Below are positions 60,811-64,000 of a DNA stretch of 64,000 bases, in pieces; the first letter of the stretch is position 1, and each line of letters begins with the position of its first letter. This stretch comes from Amycolatopsis acidicola (GTDB taxonomy: Bacteria > Actinomycetota > Actinomycetes > Mycobacteriales > Pseudonocardiaceae): positions 80,348-144,347 of the forward strand of contig NZ_VMNW02000013.1 in the NCBI RefSeq assembly GCF_007713735.2, written 5' to 3'. The notes beneath the pieces were generated by a model. It made no database searches and was not told where the DNA came from. It saw only the letters and a program-made list of their open reading frames with translations. The position numbers were made by a program, and so were the translations under genes.

Positions 60811-61206
60811 TCATTTCCTCCGCGGGGTGGCGAGCGAACCACCCAGGGCCATGGCGGCTGGCAGCGCGCCGCCCGCGATGAGCAGGAGCGCCCGCCAGTC
60901 CTGGACGAGCACGAGGTCGCCGCCAGGGCCCATCAGGCCGAGCACCACGATCGTCAGCACCCACAACACCAGCGGCGCGATCGCGGCCCGCCGCCAGCCG
61001 AGCTTCCCCGCCTGCAGCACCAGGAGCGGCGTGGTGACGATCGCGACCACGACGGTCACCGGCACCGGCACCGCGCCGAGGTTCGGCAGCAGGGTGCCGT
61101 CGAGCCGCAACGGCAGGAAGAACAGCTCCAGCGTGGCCAGCAGCACCGTGTCGAGCAGCAGCAGGGCCAGCAGCCCACCGCGCGCGAACGGCTTCTCCTC
61201 GGTCAT
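60811..61206 (-). CDS. small four-span membrane protein
   Basis: A 131-residue protein opening MTEEKPFARGGLLALLLLDTVLLATLELF, with four predicted spans, often encoded next to mshB in relatives. The function is unknown. Its ATG is part of a 59-bp tandem duplication and overlaps the stop of a 19-residue ORF (ATGA), which in turn overlaps the mshB stop. Confidence 0.8.
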   Translation of the reverse strand: MTEEKPFARGGLLALLLLDTVLLATLELFFLPLRLDGTLLPNLGAVPVPVTVVVAIVTTPLLVLQAGKLGWRRAAIAPLVLWVLTIVVLGLMGPGGDLVLVQDWRALLLIAGGALPAAMALGGSLATPRRK

Positions 61207-61295
61207 CACAGCCCTCCGCATAGGTCCGCCCCGGCGCCGCGCGCGACCGGCCTGTCCTCGGTCATCACAGCCCTCCGAACAGATCCGTCTCAGCA
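61178..61295 (-). repeat. 59-bp tandem duplication across the mshB stop/start junction
   Basis: Two copies of a 59-bp unit (61178-61236 and 61237-61295); the central 23 bp are identical (61196-61218 and 61255-61277) and the rest mostly matches. Each copy contains codons for a GxxxDLxGGL-stop end and an ATG-ACC-GAG start. The right copy is the true mshB end; the left copy is the true start of the membrane gene. Confidence 0.9.
61206..61265 (-). CDS. 19-residue ORF created by the tandem duplication
   Basis: The ORF MTEDRPVARGAGADLCGGL begins like the following membrane protein (MTEEKPFARG) and ends like MshB (GAETDLFGGL). It overlaps both neighbours by ATGA, so ribosomes finishing mshB would translate it before reinitiating at 61206. 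It has a GGAGGG site. Whether the peptide is stable or useful is unknown; it may simply preserve coupling. Confidence 0.55.
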   Translation of the reverse strand: MTEDRPVARGAGADLCGGL

Positions 61296-62002
61296 CCGGC
61301 AGCGGGTCCGCGCACCAGTGTGAACGACTCCGTTTCGCCGATCGGCTGCGCCACCCCGTTGGACAACGCGAACTCGGGCGGGCGCACGGTGATCTGGGTC
61401 GCGTGCGCGCGCATCGCCGCGATCTTCGCGTCGAGCTGCTCACGGATGTCGATCACCGTCGTGGCCGGCGCGTCGGGTGTCGGGTTCGCCCCGCCGCCGC
61501 TGGCGATGTGGAACACGCGCGGCACCGAATCGGCCGCGGCCATCGTGATCTCGTGGGCGCGGATGTGGTCCGGATGCCCGTAACCGCCGAACGCGTTGTA
61601 GGTCACCACGACGTCCGGCCGCACTTCGTCGAGTATTTCCCGCAATTGCGCGGTTTGTTCCGCGATGGGGCCGCCGGCGAACGCGCGCGGGTGTTCCGCG
61701 GCCGGGGTGCCCGCCATTCCGGAATCGCGCCACCGCCCTATTCCGCCCAGGAAATGGTGCGCCGTCACGCCCAGCGCACGACAGGCGACCGCGAGTTCAC
61801 CGGCACGGTACCCGCCGAGCTGATCACCCGCCCACGAACCGAGTTCGGCGAGGCCCGGCGGGATGATCTCGCCCTCCTCGCCCAGCGTGCAGGTCACCAG
61901 GTGCACTTCGGCCCCGGCGGCGGCGTACCGGGCCATCACCCCGCCGGTGGTGATGCTTTCGTCATCCGGATGGGCGTGGACCAGCAACAACTTGGAAATC
62001 AC
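61265..62002 (-). CDS. mshB: GlcNAc-Ins deacetylase MshB (mycothiol synthesis)
   Basis: A 245-residue LmbE-family zinc deacetylase: LLVHAHPDDESITTGGV (HPDD), CTLGEEGEIIP, GGIGRWRDSGMAGTP and YNAFGGYGHPDHIRAHE. It removes acetate from GlcNAc-inositol in the mycothiol pathway. It is about 55 residues shorter than M. tuberculosis MshB, lacking the segment after the GHPDH motif. TATTCT at 62009-62014 lies six bases before the GTG, giving a leaderless start. Confidence 0.93.
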   Translation of the reverse strand: MISKLLLVHAHPDDESITTGGVMARYAAAGAEVHLVTCTLGEEGEIIPPGLAELGSWAGDQLGGYRAGELAVACRALGVTAHHFLGGIGRWRDSGMAGTPAAEHPRAFAGGPIAEQTAQLREILDEVRPDVVVTYNAFGGYGHPDHIRAHEITMAAADSVPRVFHIASGGGANPTPDAPATTVIDIREQLDAKIAAMRAHATQITVRPPEFALSNGVAQPIGETESFTLVRGPAAGAETDLFGGL

Positions 62003-62113
62003 GAGATGAGAATATTTGCCGAGCAAGAAGCGGCGGCGGCGAGACCTCGGATATCCTCGCGCGAAGTCCCGGCGAACAGCCGGTGACGCACGATCCCCCA
62101 CGAAGGGCCACTG

Positions 62114-63892
62114 GTGAGCACTGAAGCGACGACGGCGAGACTGGCCGCCTCGGGTTCCGTACTGTCCATTTCCGACCTGAAGATCACCTTCTCCACCGAA
62201 GACGGCATCGTCGAGGCGGTCAAGGGGATCGGGTTCGACGTCAACCCCGGCGAGATCGTCGCGGTCGTCGGTGAGTCGGGATCGGGCAAGTCCGTCACTT
62301 CGATGTCGGTGCTCGGCCTGCTGCCCAAGACCAGCAAGGTGGAAGGCGACCTGCGCCTGGAGGACCGCGAGCTGGCCGGGCTCAAGGACAAGGAGCTCCG
62401 GAAGGTCCGCGGCAACGACATCGCGATGATCTTCCAGGAGCCGATGAGCGCGCTGAACCCGGTGTTCACCGTCGGCTGGCAGATCCGCGAGGCCCTGCGC
62501 GCGCACCAGGACATCTCCAAGGCCGCCGCCGACAAGCGCGCGCTGGAGCTGCTCGACATGGTCGGCATCCCGAACCCGGAAGAGCGGTTCAAGCAGTACC
62601 CGCACCAGCTCTCCGGTGGTCTCCGGCAGCGTGTGGTGATCGCGATGGCCATCGCCTGCGACCCCAAGGTGATCATCGCGGACGAGCCGACCACCGCGCT
62701 GGACGTGACGGTGCAGGCGGAGATCCTCGGCCTGCTGCGCAAACTGCGGGACACCCTGAACACCGCGATCGTGCTGATCACCCACGACATGGGTGTGGTG
62801 GCCGACCTCGCCGACCGGGTCGTGGTCATGTACCAGGGCGAGATCGTCGAGCAGGCACCGGTGCACGAGCTGTTCGGGTCGCCTCAAGAGGACTACACCA
62901 AGCGCCTGCTCGCCGCCGTGCCCGTACTCGGCCAGCGCCCGGAAGGCCGTCGCCTCCTCGATGACGCCCCACTGGAGATGGACAGCGAAGAGGCCGAGCG
63001 GATGGCCGAGGAGATCCGCGTCGCCGACGCCGAACTCGAAGCCAAGATCAAGACCGACGCGCCCGCGCTCGAGATCACCGACCTGATCCTCGAGTACCCT
63101 GGCAAGCGCGGGCAGGCCCGGAACCGTGCGGTGGACGGGGTTTCGCTGCACATCGACAAGGGCGAGATCCTCGGCCTCGTCGGCGAGTCGGGTTCGGGGA
63201 AGTCCACCATCGGCCGTTGCGCGACCCGGCTGCTCAAGCCCACCGCGGGCACAGTTTCGGTGGCGGGCCGGGACATCACCAACCTCTCGACGAAGGAGCT
63301 GCGCCCGCTGCGCCGGTACTTCTCCATCGTCTTCCAGGACCCGGCGTCCACTTTGGACCCGAAGATGACCATCGGCGAGTCGATCGCCGAGCCGATGGTG
63401 CTGCACAAGATGTTCACCGGCAAGAACCTGAACGACCGCGTGGTCTCCTTGCTGGACAAGGTGGAGCTGTCCGGGCACTATCGCAACCGTTACCCGCATG
63501 AGCTCTCCGGCGGGCAACGACAGCGCGTCGCGATCGCGCGGGCGCTGTCGCTGGACCCGAAGCTCCTGATCGCCGACGAGCCGACCTCCGCGCTGGACGT
63601 TTCGGTGCAGGCGCGCGTGCTGGACCTGTTCCTCGGGCTGCAGCAGACGCTCGGGTTCGCGTGCCTGTTCATCAGCCACGACCTCGCCGTGGTCGACCTG
63701 CTGGCCGACCGGGTCGCCGTGATGCAGCGCGGGAAACTGGTCGAGGTGGGCACGCGGGACCAGGTGCTGCACTCGCCGCAGGAGGAATACACCAAGCGGC
63801 TGCTCTCCGCCGCCCCGGTGGCCGACCCGGCACTGCAGGCCGAACGCCGTGCCGCCTGGGAAGCCGGAAAGCTGGCACCGGTCGCCGACTGA
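62114..63892 (+). CDS. fused DppD-DppF type peptide ABC transporter ATPase
   Basis: A 592-residue protein with two ATPase domains. The first has GESGSGKSVT, LSGGLRQRVVIAMA and IIADEPTTALD; the second has GESGSGKSTI, LSGGQRQRVAIARAL and LIADEPTSALD. A charged linker spans residues 290-320. It would pair with DppB/DppC-type permeases, and the only such permeases seen are those at 6813-8760, more than 53 kb away on the same strand. The GTG start follows GAAGGG. A terminator follows. Confidence 0.93.
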   Translation: MSTEATTARLAASGSVLSISDLKITFSTEDGIVEAVKGIGFDVNPGEIVAVVGESGSGKSVTSMSVLGLLPKTSKVEGDLRLEDRELAGLKDKELRKVRGNDIAMIFQEPMSALNPVFTVGWQIREALRAHQDISKAAADKRALELLDMVGIPNPEERFKQYPHQLSGGLRQRVVIAMAIACDPKVIIADEPTTALDVTVQAEILGLLRKLRDTLNTAIVLITHDMGVVADLADRVVVMYQGEIVEQAPVHELFGSPQEDYTKRLLAAVPVLGQRPEGRRLLDDAPLEMDSEEAERMAEEIRVADAELEAKIKTDAPALEITDLILEYPGKRGQARNRAVDGVSLHIDKGEILGLVGESGSGKSTIGRCATRLLKPTAGTVSVAGRDITNLSTKELRPLRRYFSIVFQDPASTLDPKMTIGESIAEPMVLHKMFTGKNLNDRVVSLLDKVELSGHYRNRYPHELSGGQRQRVAIARALSLDPKLLIADEPTSALDVSVQARVLDLFLGLQQTLGFACLFISHDLAVVDLLADRVAVMQRGKLVEVGTRDQVLHSPQEEYTKRLLSAAPVADPALQAERRAAWEAGKLAPVAD

Positions 63893-63903
63893 GCTTGCGT
63901 GGA

Positions 63904-63936
63904 GAAGGCCCCTGCCCGGGACGGGTGGGGGCCTTC
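63904..63936 (+). terminator. terminator after the fused ATPase
   Basis: Arms GAAGGCCCC (63904-63912) and GGGGCCTTC (63928-63936) with further CCCG/CGGG pairing inside, followed by TTTCG; starts 11 bases after the stop. Confidence 0.8.
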
Positions 63937-63969
63937 TTTCGTTCTGGGCGGGGCACGGTGCTCTGGCGG

Positions 63970-64000
63970 CGGGCCGCGGTGTTTTTCGAGGGGGCGGGCC
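63970..64000 (+). repeat. 31-bp dispersed repeat, copy 2 (reaches window edge)
   Basis: Reverse complement of 9178-9208 with 30 of 31 positions matching. It lies downstream of the fused ATPase gene and is cut by the window end, so the repeat may continue. Confidence 0.75.

Overview
The window is high-GC actinobacterial chromosome. WhiB-type regulators, a mycothiol deacetylase, SigR-RsrA, MtrA-MtrB-LpqB, an LpqW homologue, a WS/DGAT acyltransferase and bL37 all point to the mycobacteria / Pseudonocardiales side of the phylum. Gene content and intergenic repeat style suggest Amycolatopsis or a close relative; that genus-level call is inference. No rRNA, tRNA, CRISPR array, prophage or insertion sequence was recognised. 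Genes are densely packed and almost all look intact.

Layout. 0.1-8.8 kb: a YciI protein, a tiny Cys-rich protein under a putative iron box, typA, lpqW, then a peptide-transporter operon (binding protein and two permeases) without its ATPase. 9.2-15.5 kb: accessory metabolism and secretion (subtilisin-like protease, osmoprotectant-type ATPase, malic enzyme, RmlC-like epimerase, secreted cholesterol oxidase). 15.5-15.9 kb: a repeat-rich intergenic segment. 15.9-59.1 kb: a long block with the gene content and approximate order of Mycobacterium tuberculosis Rv3214-Rv3260c (gpm2, lipid kinase, whiB1, pdtaS, rsrA-sigR, HMCES/SRAP, rsgA, WS/DGAT, Rv3235-like, secA, hpf, comF, lpqB-mtrB-mtrA, tmk, sahH, CAT permease, manA, Rv3256c-like, manB, DUF3499, Rv3259-like, whiB2), with local insertions. 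59.3-64 kb: a site-2 protease, two uncharacterised genes, mshB, and a fused DppD-DppF ATPase that probably serves the permeases at 5-9 kb.

Functional themes. Envelope building and its control: mtrA-mtrB-lpqB, secA, manA/manB, lpqW. Redox and thiol homeostasis: sigR-rsrA with an apparent SigR-autoregulated promoter, whiB1 with two CRP-type sites, mshB. Translation and ribosome maintenance: typA, rsgA, hpf, bL37, ybaK, a TrmH-type methylase. One-carbon metabolism: sahH.

Most notable signals: (1) at least fourteen genes carry a TAnnnT -10 box ending 6-8 nt before ATG/GTG, so they are probably leaderless, which fixes several start codons; (2) an iron box lies directly on the promoter of a 51-residue Cys-rich protein; (3) a 230-bp palindromic element is built of 21-bp repeats, with a related direct array 4 kb away; (4) a 59-bp tandem duplication spans the mshB stop/start junction and creates a 19-residue ORF; (5) the Rv3214-Rv3260c-like block sits between genes that are close together in M. 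tuberculosis (typA-lpqW and mshB).
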